From contig NZ_JACVWU010000037.1 of the NCBI RefSeq assembly GCF_014596915.1, forward strand, positions 16,601 to 80,600: a DNA stretch of 64,000 nt, read 5' to 3'. Origin of the DNA: Streptomyces sp. TRM68416 (GTDB lineage: Bacteria > Actinomycetota > Actinomycetes > Streptomycetales > Streptomycetaceae). This document shows positions 46,788 to 54,715 of this stretch, in pieces. Under the pieces are notes generated by a model. That model worked only from the letters and a program-made list of their open reading frames with translations. It searched no databases and was not told where the DNA came from. The translations under genes and the position numbers were made by a program. The stretch's first letter is position 1, and each line of letters begins with the position of its first letter.

Positions 46788-47323
46788 TCCTCACGGGTCC
46801 CGAGATCACCGCGGCCGCCCAGGACGGCCGCCTGCGGATCACGCCCTTCGCCGCCGACCACGTCAACCCCAACAGCTACAACGTCCGCCTCGGCCCGACC
46901 TTGATCACCTACACCGCCGACATCCTGGACGCCCATCAACCCAACCCCACCGCCGAGTTCACCATCGGCCCGGACGGCTATGTCCTCCAGCCCGGGGAGC
47001 TCTACCTCGGCCACACCCTCGAAGAGGTCGGCTCCGACACCTGCGTCCCGCTGCTGTTCGGCCGTTCCTCGGTCGGTCGGCTCGGCCTGTTCGTCGAGAT
47101 CACCGCCCCGATCGGGGACATCGGCTTCCACGGCCAGTGGACCCTGATGCTCACCCCGATCCGCCCCCTTCGCGTCTACGCGGGGATGAGGATCGGCCAG
47201 ATCATGTTCTTCGCCTCCGCCGGCCCCATCACCCTGTACCGCGGCAAGTACCAGGCAGCAGCCGGCCCGCAACCCTCCGGCTACTGGCGCGACGTGACAA
47301 AACTTCGGGCGGTGGCCTCGTGA
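46784..47323 (+). CDS. dCTP deaminase-fold protein lacking the catalytic glutamate
   Basis: A 179-residue Dcd/dUTPase-fold protein: PNSYNVRLG, then FGRSSVGRLGLFVEITAPIG and GMRIGQI. Aligned without gaps to E. coli Dcd (S111, R115, E138), S95 and R99 are kept with the right spacing, but the position of the essential glutamate is M122. So this subunit alone should not deaminate. The next gene has the reverse pattern. Overlaps both neighbours by 4 bases. Confidence 0.85.
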   Translation: MILTGPEITAAAQDGRLRITPFAADHVNPNSYNVRLGPTLITYTADILDAHQPNPTAEFTIGPDGYVLQPGELYLGHTLEEVGSDTCVPLLFGRSSVGRLGLFVEITAPIGDIGFHGQWTLMLTPIRPLRVYAGMRIGQIMFFASAGPITLYRGKYQAAAGPQPSGYWRDVTKLRAVAS

Positions 47324-47856
47324 TCCTCACCGGCCCTGCCATCGCCGCCGCCCGAGCCGCAGGCGAGATCACCATCGAGCCCTACGACCCGGCTCGTCTG
47401 TCCCCGAACGCCTACGACTGGCGCCTGGGTGACACCCTGCGCATCTGCGACACCGACCTGGACGCCGCCACCCCAACCCCCTACGCCGAGACCACCATCC
47501 CCACCGCCGGTCTGGTCCTGGAGCCGGAGGTGCTCTACCTCGGCGTCACCCACGAGAGGACGGGTTCGGAGACGTACGCCCAATTCCTCAACGGCGACCG
47601 CACCACCGGTGCGCTCGGCATCTGGGTCCACGTTTCCGCCCCGCTGGGCCACCAAGGGCACGCCATCCGCTGGACCTTGGAGATCCGGGCGGCCAGACCC
47701 GTCCGTGTCTATCCCCGGATGACCTTCGGCAAGCTCGTCTTCCTCCACTGCTTCGGCACTCCGGCCAGCTACCAGCTGCACGGGGTGAAATACACCGCCA
47801 CCGCCGGCATCGACATCTCACGCCTCTACGAAGAACTCGCCGGAGGCGCCACATGA
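47320..47856 (+). CDS. dCTP deaminase-fold protein lacking the serine/arginine pair
   Basis: A 178-residue paralogue of the preceding protein (same MILTGP start, PNAYDWRLGDTL, and SAPLG-HQGH core). Here the glutamate is present (E121 in RWTLEIRAAR), but the Ser and Arg positions are R94 and A98. Dcd enzymes are trimers with active sites between subunits, so the two proteins may form a mixed complex in which each supplies half a site. GTG 47320 overlaps the previous stop. Confidence 0.85.
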   Translation: MILTGPAIAAARAAGEITIEPYDPARLSPNAYDWRLGDTLRICDTDLDAATPTPYAETTIPTAGLVLEPEVLYLGVTHERTGSETYAQFLNGDRTTGALGIWVHVSAPLGHQGHAIRWTLEIRAARPVRVYPRMTFGKLVFLHCFGTPASYQLHGVKYTATAGIDISRLYEELAGGAT

Positions 47857-48950
47857 GCCCCCTCGCTGCTACGGCCCTCGACCTGCCCTTCGGCAGCGCC
47901 GGCGGAAGCGTCGAGCTCTTCCTCGACCTCTACACCGGAGAGACCCCGCTGATCCCGGCCCGCGCCTTCATGCTCGCCCCTCAGACTCCTCCGCCCCGCC
48001 TGCCTGCCGGGCTGGAGTTGATGGCCGTACCTGGTAAGTGCCTGTCAGGACCGCCCTTCACGGCCTACGTCAACGCGTTGCGCAGGGCCCTGGCACAACG
48101 CATCGACCCATCCAGCGTCGACATCCTCCACCTCCAGCACCTCGCCTTCGGCGGAACCCCGGCCCTGATCCGCGCCCTACCGGCCCGCCCGCGCATCGCA
48201 TTCGCCCACGGCACCGATCTGCTGTTCGCCGAAGCCCACCGCGACCAGCTCCGAGTCCTGCGGGAAACCGAACGCCTCGCCGACGCCATCGTCGTCCCGA
48301 CCGGCGCCATGGCTGATCAACTGCTCCAGCTCGCCCCTACCACCGATCGCAGGAAGATCGTGAAGATTCCCTGGGGCATCCCCGACCACCTGCTCACCAC
48401 CCCACCACCGCGCCCTGCCCGCCGGTCGACCGGGCACCTCCGGCTGCTCTATGCCGGGCGCCTTACCGCGGAGAAGGGCATCGAGTCCCTCCTGCGCGCG
48501 ATGCCCGTCACCCAAGCCGCCGAACTGAGCATCGCTGCACCCCGCCACCAGTTCCACGCCCTGACTCCACTCGTGCGCCTCCTCAAAGTCCGCGTCCACT
48601 ACCTCGGCTGGCTCAGCCGCCCACAACTGTGGAAAGCCTTCGCCGACCACGACGCCCTCGTCATGCCCTCGACCACCCTCGAAGCCATGGGCCTGGTCGC
48701 CCTCGAAGCCCAAGCCTGTGGACTGCCGGTCATCTACCAGCCCGTCCCCGGACTGAGCGACACCCTCGCCGCAACCGGCCTGGCCACCGACTTCACCAAC
48801 CCGGCCGCCCTCGCCCAGGACCTCAGCCGGCTCCGCAGCACCACCGGCCTCCTGCCCACGCTCCAGGCCGCAGGCCGCACCAACGCCGCCCGCTACCCCC
48901 TCACCGCCACGGCAGCAGCCCTGAACGACCTCGGCAAACAGCTCGCCTGA
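47853..48950 (+). CDS. GT4-family glycosyltransferase
   Basis: A 365-residue GT-B enzyme. GGSVELFLDL near the N-terminus, LHLQHLAFGG, and the C-terminal donor site LLYAGRLTAEKGIESLL with the E-x7-E motif EAMGLVALEAQACGLPV mark GT4. It uses a nucleotide sugar donor. Four-base overlap with the preceding gene ties it to the same operon, so it probably glycosylates the operon's product. Confidence 0.9.
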   Translation: MSPLAATALDLPFGSAGGSVELFLDLYTGETPLIPARAFMLAPQTPPPRLPAGLELMAVPGKCLSGPPFTAYVNALRRALAQRIDPSSVDILHLQHLAFGGTPALIRALPARPRIAFAHGTDLLFAEAHRDQLRVLRETERLADAIVVPTGAMADQLLQLAPTTDRRKIVKIPWGIPDHLLTTPPPRPARRSTGHLRLLYAGRLTAEKGIESLLRAMPVTQAAELSIAAPRHQFHALTPLVRLLKVRVHYLGWLSRPQLWKAFADHDALVMPSTTLEAMGLVALEAQACGLPVIYQPVPGLSDTLAATGLATDFTNPAALAQDLSRLRSTTGLLPTLQAAGRTNAARYPLTATAAALNDLGKQLA

Positions 48951-49042
48951 CCACCCACGCCGCAACGGGATCCGCGCCCGGCTCGTCACTACGCTGAGCG
49001 CCGGGACACCACACGGCACGGCCCACGACCGATCGGGAGACC

Positions 49043-50095
49043 ATGGCGCTCGACCTCGACACCGACCGCATCCATCAGCTCCTCCACGACGGCGTCCGCG
49101 ACAAGGTCTACCCCGGCGCCGTCTGGGCCATCGGCGACAGCCTCGGCACCAGTGCCAGCGGGACCGCGGGCGTCCTGGATCCCGAGCGGCCGAGCGAGCC
49201 CATGCGGCACGACACCGTCTTCGACGTCGCCAGCCTCACCAAGATCCTCGCCGTATGGTCAGCCATCGGCTGCCTCGTCGAAGACGGCAAACTCCAACTC
49301 GACACGCTCCTGGGCGATTTCTGGCCCGAGGTGAGCGGGCACCCCCTGGCGCAGGTGACCGCTCGTCACCTGCTCACCCACACCGCCGGCGTCCCGCTCC
49401 GGGCCAACCTGAAGAACCTGTACGGCACTGATCCCCAGGACATCCGCGACGGTGTCCTCCGCGAGGCCCTCCACCGGCCGCCAGGCGAGGCGGTCGAGTA
49501 CACCGACCGCGCCGCCCTCATCCTCGGCTACCTGGCCGAACACCTCTCCGGCCAAAGCCTCGACGCCCTCGCAGCCAGCCGCGTGTGGCAGCCCCTCGGC
49601 ATGACACAGACCAGCTTCGGGCCACTGCCCACCGACACAGCCGCACGCTGTGCACCCACCGAACTCGACGACGCCACAGGGACGCATCTCCGCGGCACCG
49701 CACACGACTTCTCCGCCCGCTTGCTCGGCGGAGTGTGCGGCATCGCGGGCGCCTTCTCCGTCCTCAACGACCTCGCCATGTTCCTGCGCTTCCTGCTCGA
49801 CCCGTCACGGGTGAGCGAGGCACCCGGATTCGGCCCAGACTGGATCAAGGAATCCCTGCAGATCCACACAGGGCAACTGACCCCGCCCCGTGGGCTGTTC
49901 TGGCACCCGGCCCCCGGCACCACGCCCGAAACCGACGACATCTGGGTCCACTACGGGTTCACCGGCACAGGCATCTGGGTCTCACCCGGCAAGGACCGAT
50001 GGGCGGCCCTGCTCACCAACAAGCTCTACTACACCCGCGACCGCGAACCGCTGACCCACATCCGCAACGCATTCCGCTCACTCGCCTTCACGTGA
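49043..50095 (+). CDS. Serine hydrolase of the class C beta-lactamase/PBP4 fold
   Basis: A 350-residue protein with the SxxK motif ASLTK (about residues 64-68), YTD at the YxN position (Asn replaced by Asp) and HYGFTGTG at the third motif. There is no signal peptide, so it is cytoplasmic and more likely an esterase, amidase or transesterase than a beta-lactamase. It follows the glycosyltransferase by 92 bases and may belong to the same transcript. Confidence 0.85.
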   Translation: MALDLDTDRIHQLLHDGVRDKVYPGAVWAIGDSLGTSASGTAGVLDPERPSEPMRHDTVFDVASLTKILAVWSAIGCLVEDGKLQLDTLLGDFWPEVSGHPLAQVTARHLLTHTAGVPLRANLKNLYGTDPQDIRDGVLREALHRPPGEAVEYTDRAALILGYLAEHLSGQSLDALAASRVWQPLGMTQTSFGPLPTDTAARCAPTELDDATGTHLRGTAHDFSARLLGGVCGIAGAFSVLNDLAMFLRFLLDPSRVSEAPGFGPDWIKESLQIHTGQLTPPRGLFWHPAPGTTPETDDIWVHYGFTGTGIWVSPGKDRWAALLTNKLYYTRDREPLTHIRNAFRSLAFT

Positions 50096-50097
50096 GC

Positions 50098-50786
50098 AGA
50101 GCGCGCTGCTGGTGCTCCGGCACCGAGATCCCCTTGCCTGGTCTCTGCCTGCACCCATTCCATCAGCGTCTGACGGACGCCGCGGCCGGAGACGGGCACC
50201 GACCGAGATACCGGCAAGAGGCCCGAAGAGCGCGGGATACCCCTCGGGTTCTCCGGCGAGGGCTGCCCCGGCGAAGTGTGCGATCGCGCTGGCAAACGGT
50301 CCCCAGCGGCCCGTGACGGCGGTGGCCTGGAGAAGGGTGAGGTTGCCGCGGACCATGCCCGCCGCGATGGCCAGGAGGAGAAGCAGGGGGTACGGGCCCG
50401 GTGTGAGCACGAGGGCCGCGGTGGTGGCACCGCCCGCGACGATCAACGTGACCGTGCGGGTGGTGACGCCGGTGTGTCGGGCCAGGGTCGCATAGAGGGT
50501 GCGGCCCAGGGTCTGGCCCGCACCGCACAGGCCGAGGACCCACGCTGCTGCGGTCGGGCTCGCGCCACGTTCGGTCACCAGGGCGACCAGGGCGACCAGG
50601 GGGATGACGACGGCGTACATCGCGAAGCCGTTGAGGCTTCGCTGGTCCGGTGGCCCTGTGGCAGGGAGCTCGGAGTGCGAGCGCGTGGGCGGGGATGGTG
50701 ACGGCGGCGAGGATCGCCGCGAGAATCCGGTGCCCTCGCCGAACCCGGGACCTCGTTCTCTCGGTAAAGTGCCTGCTCACGAGCAT
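50098..50786 (-). pseudogene. Broken MFS transporter gene
   Basis: Remnants of a major-facilitator efflux protein in shifted frames: from ATG 50786 one frame gives RGHRILAAILAAVTIPAHAL; another then gives SLNGFAMYAVVIPLVALV and LGLCGAGQTLGRTLYATLAR up to about 50180, where transporter sequence stops short of a full second half. The expected first part is missing as well. Position at the right side of the cargo suggests it was damaged at an element junction. Confidence 0.6.
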
Positions 50787-50800
50787 GCCTGGGAGCCTCG

Positions 50801-50915
50801 GAGCGGCGTAGAGTGAAGCGAACGGGGGTACTTCGCACACCGGCCGCCACGCGGTGTCGTTCCCGGCGAGAATCAACACCGACCTCCAGGAGGAGGCCGG
50901 GGACAGGTCCGCGTC
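50801..50915 (+). promoter_or_regulatory. Conserved two-hairpin leader, copy 1
   Basis: Starts with a -10-like TAGAGT near 50809, then CTTCGCACACCG, a hairpin (ACACCG with CGGTGT), GTCGTTC, and a second stem CCTCC/GGAGG that includes the ribosome-site sequence. Matches the leaders at 53563 and 56591 although the hairpin sequences differ, so structure is conserved. Confidence 0.65.
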
Positions 50916-51512
50916 ATGACCGCGACCATCGAACCAACGATCATCAAAGACTGCCTGCCTTCGGCGTCGGCCAGGCTGTCCCTGGCCCCGACCGGCTCGG
51001 TTCCAGCTCTCCTGGACGGTGCCTGGTGGCCCCGCTCCCGTGACCTCCTCCGGGAGATCCCCACTCTGACGAACGCGCTGGACGCGTGCTGGGGCCGGAT
51101 CACCCACGTCACTGTGAACCCGGCCCACTGGCCCGTCATCCCGCGCAAGGTCCCTGTCGCGGGGCACACGGTGCATGTCGGCTGGTTCGCCGACGGGCAG
51201 GACCCGAACAAAGTGATCCTCCTCTCCTACACGGTGGGCCGCCTGGACCTGCTGGTGATCCCTCCGGAGACGGAGCCGGCCGCCGCCGCCCGGCTAATGG
51301 CAGCAGCAACCTTTTCAGGAGGTATCCGCACCGCCAGCGCTCTGATGGCCGACGAGGCCGTCGGCCACGACGCGGCGGAGGCTCGGAGCCAGGAAGAGGA
51401 ATGGGAGACCGACGGCGGAGCCAGCCGCTTCGGCGGCCGGAGCCGCGATAGGGATCTTGGGTTCCGCCCTGAGGAGGTGAGGATGTGGAGACAGCCGTCA
51501 CCGTGGCCGTGA
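50916..51512 (+). CDS. DUF5994-like stress-region protein, paralogue 1
   Basis: A 198-residue cytoplasmic protein with the family core LLDGAWWPRSRDLLREIPTL, WGRITHVTVNP, WPVIPRKVPV, VGWFADGQDPNKVILLSY and DLLVIPPET. Function unknown. The C-terminus is acidic and diverges from the other copies. It lies behind a conserved structured leader, and its 3' end overlaps the small membrane protein gene at 51485 by 28 bases, the same pairing seen at 56708/57315. Confidence 0.85.
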   Translation: MTATIEPTIIKDCLPSASARLSLAPTGSVPALLDGAWWPRSRDLLREIPTLTNALDACWGRITHVTVNPAHWPVIPRKVPVAGHTVHVGWFADGQDPNKVILLSYTVGRLDLLVIPPETEPAAAARLMAAATFSGGIRTASALMADEAVGHDAAEARSQEEEWETDGGASRFGGRSRDRDLGFRPEEVRMWRQPSPWP

Positions 51513-51697
51513 TCATCGCGGGAATGTTCCTGATCCACCGGCTCAACGCGCAGCATGACGAAAGGATCGGGGCGTTCCGCTACAGCGACGCCCTACCGGG
51601 AATCGGCCGGCGGACCCGCAAGAGTTCACATGCGACCGCACCGAAGGCTCCTCCTGCCGACGCCACACGCCGTGAGCGTGGAGAGGGGAGCCGCTGA
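51485..51697 (+). CDS. Small single-span membrane protein, paralogue 1
   Basis: A 70-residue peptide: one N-terminal helix (TAVTVAVIIAGMFLI), then HRLNAQHDERIGAFRYS and a basic tail. The HRLNxQHxERI segment is shared with the product at 57315. GTG 51485 follows GAGGTGAGG. Function unknown; it probably acts at the membrane with the preceding DUF5994-like protein. Confidence 0.72.
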   Translation: METAVTVAVIIAGMFLIHRLNAQHDERIGAFRYSDALPGIGRRTRKSSHATAPKAPPADATRRERGEGSR

Positions 51698-51806
51698 TGA
51701 CGCAGACCTGCTTCCAACCGGGGTGGGTATGGGGCGACTGCCGTCACACCCACCGACACGTCGCCCCTGATGCGCGTAGTCCTGTATGAGCAACGGGTCA
51801 CCACGA

Positions 51807-52419
51807 ATGACCGGATCTGCCGTCGGCCGGGCACGCGGAGGCTCGTATCGTCGCCGCGGACCCGGAGGCGACTCGCCATGTCGCGGAGCTTCTCCGCCGT
51901 TGTGTCGTCGGCACCGAAGCGCGCAGCTACCCCGGAGGCGCTTACGACGGAACGCGCCTCCACCTCACCGTGGACACCACGCGCGTGGCGGAGCCGTTGC
52001 GTTCCTGGCTGATGACCAGCCAGTCCTCCCGGGACGATCACACACAGCCGGACGAAATCCGAGGCGACGACACTCAGCGGGGGAAGGTGGATAACGCCCC
52101 AAACATCCGGTTTTCCGTCAGTGCCGGCACGGGAGTGCAGGCGACCATGGCGACACTGCACAAGCGGCAGCACTACCGCGAGGCGATCACGAAGCACCCT
52201 TACGAGGCCGTGGAAGGCAATCGCCTCCTCGGCCTCACCGGGGCGCAGCTGCGCGAGGACCCGTCCATACCCGAGGAGGACCTGGCCGCCGCCTGCACGT
52301 ACTTGGCAGCCGAGGGACTGATCCAGGTCGACCGGGCGAGAGGAAACACACCCGCGATGGTCACGCTGACGCACACAGGGATCCAGTTCATGGAGACCGA
52401 GGAGAAGGACAGCGACTGA
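51807..52419 (+). pseudogene. Hypothetical protein with N-terminal frameshift and winged-helix C-terminus
   Basis: The long frame continues upstream of GTG 51970 with DLPSAGHAEARIVAADPEA and TEARSYPGGAYDGTRLHL, clearly coding, but meets a TGA just before it. Removing one G at 51813-51814 would give ATG 51807 followed by a clean start MTDLPSAGH. So either a 1-base insertion broke the start or an internal GTG 51970 is used (149 residues). The C-terminal part (GLTGAQLREDPSIPEEDLAA) looks like a winged helix. Function unknown. Confidence 0.55.
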
Positions 52420-52836
52420 CATGGCACGGGCCGCCCTCAGGGCTCCGGCCGGTCACGTGACAGCCACACCCTCCCATATGGCCGATATGACTGAAATGAT
52501 GTCCCAGGCATACCCTGGTGAGTGGGTCCGCGCACTCTCACGTGCAACGACCCGGAAGGGCGGCCCCGGTGTGTATACGCCGGGGCCGTTGCGTCACCGG
52601 TACACGCCACCTGGAGAAGACGTGATCCACTCGGCCGATCTCCGTGAGTGACACAACTGCGTCGCCGTTGACCCGACCTGCCCCTCTGTGCGGGATACCA
52701 CCGCCGTCTCTGGGCGCAATGCCCGACATCGCTCACATGCCATTTGCCTGAGCGAGGTCGGGCACTCGCCGTTAACGTGAAGGAAAATGAGGAGGCACGA
52801 CAGGCTGCCTGTGGCGTCGGAAAGTGGTGACCGAAG
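52420..52836. other. Intergenic region with terminator-like hairpin
   Basis: CGGCCCCGG (52561-52569) pairs with CCGGGGCCG (52580-52588) around a 10-base loop, a likely terminator without T-tract. The remaining bases before the Asp23 gene should hold its promoter; no other gene is supported. Confidence 0.5.
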
Positions 52837-53325
52837 ATGACGGAAACCGGACTGCCGAACCAGCCCGAGACCCCTCGCGCGGGATCATTGGGCGAGCGCG
52901 GCGGGAAGAATGCGGGGGGTCCGCACGGAAGCGATCCGGGCGCGCGCGGCCATACGACAATCGCCGACGGTGTGGTGGCGAAGATCGCCGGGCTGGCGGC
53001 CCGGGATGTACCGGGCGTCCATGCGATGGGCGGCGGGTTCGCCCGTGGCATGGGGGCCATGCGCGAACGCGTGCCCGGTGCCGGCGGGAAGTCCGTCACC
53101 AGCGGCGTGAAGGTCGAGGTCGGCGAGGTACAGACCGCGGTCGACCTGGAGCTCGTCGTCGAGTACGGCGTCTCCATCGTCGAGGTCGCGGGCGACGTCA
53201 GAGAGAACGTGATCGCTGCCATCGAGCGGATGACCGGTCTGGAAGTTGTCGAGGTCAACATCGCGGTCGGCGATGTGCATCTGCTCGACGAGGACGAGGA
53301 ACAACCAGAACGGCGGCTGGAGTAA
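52837..53325 (+). CDS. Asp23/Gls24-family envelope stress protein
   Basis: A 162-residue protein with TTIADGVVAKIAGLAARDVPGV, VEVGEVQTAVDLELVVEYG and RENVIAAIERMTGLEVVEVN, the Asp23/Gls24 core. Members sit at the membrane and are induced by alkaline or cell-wall stress. The usual partner genes (AmaP, DUF2273) are missing or decayed here. Confidence 0.9.
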   Translation: MTETGLPNQPETPRAGSLGERGGKNAGGPHGSDPGARGHTTIADGVVAKIAGLAARDVPGVHAMGGGFARGMGAMRERVPGAGGKSVTSGVKVEVGEVQTAVDLELVVEYGVSIVEVAGDVRENVIAAIERMTGLEVVEVNIAVGDVHLLDEDEEQPERRLE

Positions 53326-53361
53326 TCGCTTGCCGGAGCCAAAGCGAGCGAGGATCGCGCA

Positions 53362-53568
53362 ATGGGTGTGGCCGCGGTTGGCCTGTTCACCGGGATGGCG
53401 CTGGTTTTCGCCGGGCGGTTCGCCGACGGTGAGGGAACCGGGCGACCTCTTCCACACCCGCGAGCACGGCAACCGGCGGCGGTGAGACCGACCGCTCCTC
53501 GGAGGACGACCGCCGACAGAAGTGAGCCCACGTCCAGGAACGGTCCGTTGGGCCTCATCGGGGAGTAG
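53362..53568 (+). CDS. Possible small membrane peptide, perhaps a remnant
   Basis: From ATG 53362 a 68-residue frame starts with one hydrophobic stretch (GVAAVGLFTGMALVFAGRF) and continues with a basic, low-information tail. It sits just after the Asp23 gene, where a DUF2273-type membrane protein is common, so it may be the decayed remains of one. There is no clear ribosome site. Confidence 0.25.
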   Translation: MGVAAVGLFTGMALVFAGRFADGEGTGRPLPHPRARQPAAVRPTAPRRTTADRSEPTSRNGPLGLIGE

Positions 53569-53681
53569 CGTGAATGCATCGGGAGCATTTCGCACACCGG
53601 CTCCGATGCCGGTGTCGTTCCCAGTGAGCAACGACACCGGGCAGCTGCGCTCGCGCAGAGGTCCGGAGACGGGTTCGCGCG
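53563..53681 (+). promoter_or_regulatory. Conserved two-hairpin leader, copy 2
   Basis: TAGCGT (-10-like) near 53566, CATTTCGCACACCGG, a perfect 8-bp hairpin (ACACCGGC with GCCGGTGT around TCCGAT), GTCGTTCCCAGTGA, a second small stem CTGCG/CGCAG, and the ribosome site GGAGACGGG. Confidence 0.7.
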
Positions 53682-54206
53682 ATGTCCGCGACCACCTCCC
53701 CTCCCCCGCTACGGGCCGTTCCCTTCAGGACCCCGACCGCGCGCCTCGCGCTGAAATCCGTGAGTCCTTCACCAGGGCACGTCGAGCTGGACGGCGCCTG
53801 GTGGCCTCGGTCACGTGACCTGACACACGAACTCTCTGCTCTGGCGGACGTACTGGATCCGCTGTGGGGACGGATCACCCATATCGCCGTCAACCCGCGC
53901 TACTGGCCGGCACTCCCGCGCAAGGTCTGCGTCAACGGCCATGTGGTGGAGGTCGGTTGGTTCACGTCGGAGCAGGATCCGCACAAGATCCTGCTGCTGT
54001 CTTACACGGCGGGCCGCTGGGACCTCCTGGTGATTCCCCCGGAGACGAGTGCCCCCTCGGCCGCCCGGCTGATGGCCGCCGCGAGCGCGAACACCGGCCC
54101 GCCGACGACCGCGACCGCCCTCGTGGCGGCGGAACAGGCCGGCGAAACCTCCTCGTCGTGCGAGGCCACCACCGGCCGGCCCGGTCGGCTGGTGGTGGGG
54201 ATGTGA
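53682..54206 (+). CDS. DUF5994-like stress-region protein, paralogue 2
   Basis: A 174-residue member of the same family: ELDGAWWPRSRDL, DVLDPLWGRITHIAVNP, ALPRKVCVNGHVVEVGWF, DPHKILLLSY, GRWDLLVIPPET, ending RLVVGM. Start at 53682 follows GGAGACGGG. It has the structured leader but no small membrane protein gene after it. Function unknown. Confidence 0.85.
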   Translation: MSATTSPPPLRAVPFRTPTARLALKSVSPSPGHVELDGAWWPRSRDLTHELSALADVLDPLWGRITHIAVNPRYWPALPRKVCVNGHVVEVGWFTSEQDPHKILLLSYTAGRWDLLVIPPETSAPSAARLMAAASANTGPPTTATALVAAEQAGETSSSCEATTGRPGRLVVGM

Positions 54207-54274
54207 CGGTCGTCGTCGCGGAACCTGGCCGTCGGTGCCCTGAAGATTCGCCGGGCAGTCCGTCGCGGGCCGGA

Positions 54275-54673
54275 TCAGTCGTGGCCACTTGCCGCGGCCG
54301 CCATGAGCGGTTCCGCGGCTTCCTCGGTCGTATCCGGAGGCACGACCAGCAGATCCCAACGCCCCTGGCCGGGCGCGAGCAGGACGATGGTGTGCGCGGC
54401 GGATGCCGTGAGGGTCCTGTGCAGCCGTACGACCTGGTTGGAGACGAGCATCCGGCCGGGCACCGCGGACCAGGTCGCCCCGTTGACCGTGACGCTGGTG
54501 ATGTGGCCCCACGCGCGCGGCAGCCCGGCGAGCAGCCGGGGGAGTTCGGCGAGCAGGTCGTACGAACGGGGCCACCACGCTCCGTCGATGGGCTGGGGCA
54601 TGCCGCCGTGAGGAGCCAGGCGCAGACGGAGGAGGAGGTGAGAGGGAAGCGGGGGTTGCAGTGCGGTGGTCAT
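54275..54673 (-). CDS. DUF5994-like protein, short paralogue
   Basis: A 132-residue family member on the opposite strand: IDGAWWPRSYDLLAELP, WGHITSVTVNGATW, VVRLHR and GRWDLLVVPPDT. Start at 54673 is 6 bases after GGCAGGAG. It lacks the conserved leader and the acidic C-terminal extension. It lies downstream of the desaturase gene on the same strand, so the two may be co-transcribed. Confidence 0.82.
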   Translation of the reverse strand: MTTALQPPLPSHLLLRLRLAPHGGMPQPIDGAWWPRSYDLLAELPRLLAGLPRAWGHITSVTVNGATWSAVPGRMLVSNQVVRLHRTLTASAAHTIVLLAPGQGRWDLLVVPPDTTEEAAEPLMAAAASGHD

Positions 54674-54715
54674 GAAAACTCCTGCCAACTGCCATGAGAC
54701 ACTGATTGGTTGACG

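Larger units (their letters stand above)
31867..50100. mobile_element. Integrative mobilizable element with nucleotide/sugar-type cargo operon
   Basis: Integrase and excisionase genes at the left, a replication-type module, a Spd-like membrane protein, MobC and relaxase genes define a mobile element. Cargo follows to about 50.1 kb. The left border probably lies near the integrase end (31867-31911) or at the tRNA-Arg. The right border is put at a truncated MFS gene, but no att direct repeat was found, so both limits are approximate. No FtsK/TraB-type dsDNA translocase is seen, unlike typical streptomycete AICEs. Confidence 0.6.

Noticed and set aside
49043..50095. Serine hydrolase as an antibiotic-resistance beta-lactamase
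   Set aside because: No signal peptide and an altered YxN motif (YTD); cytoplasmic esterase-like role is more likely.
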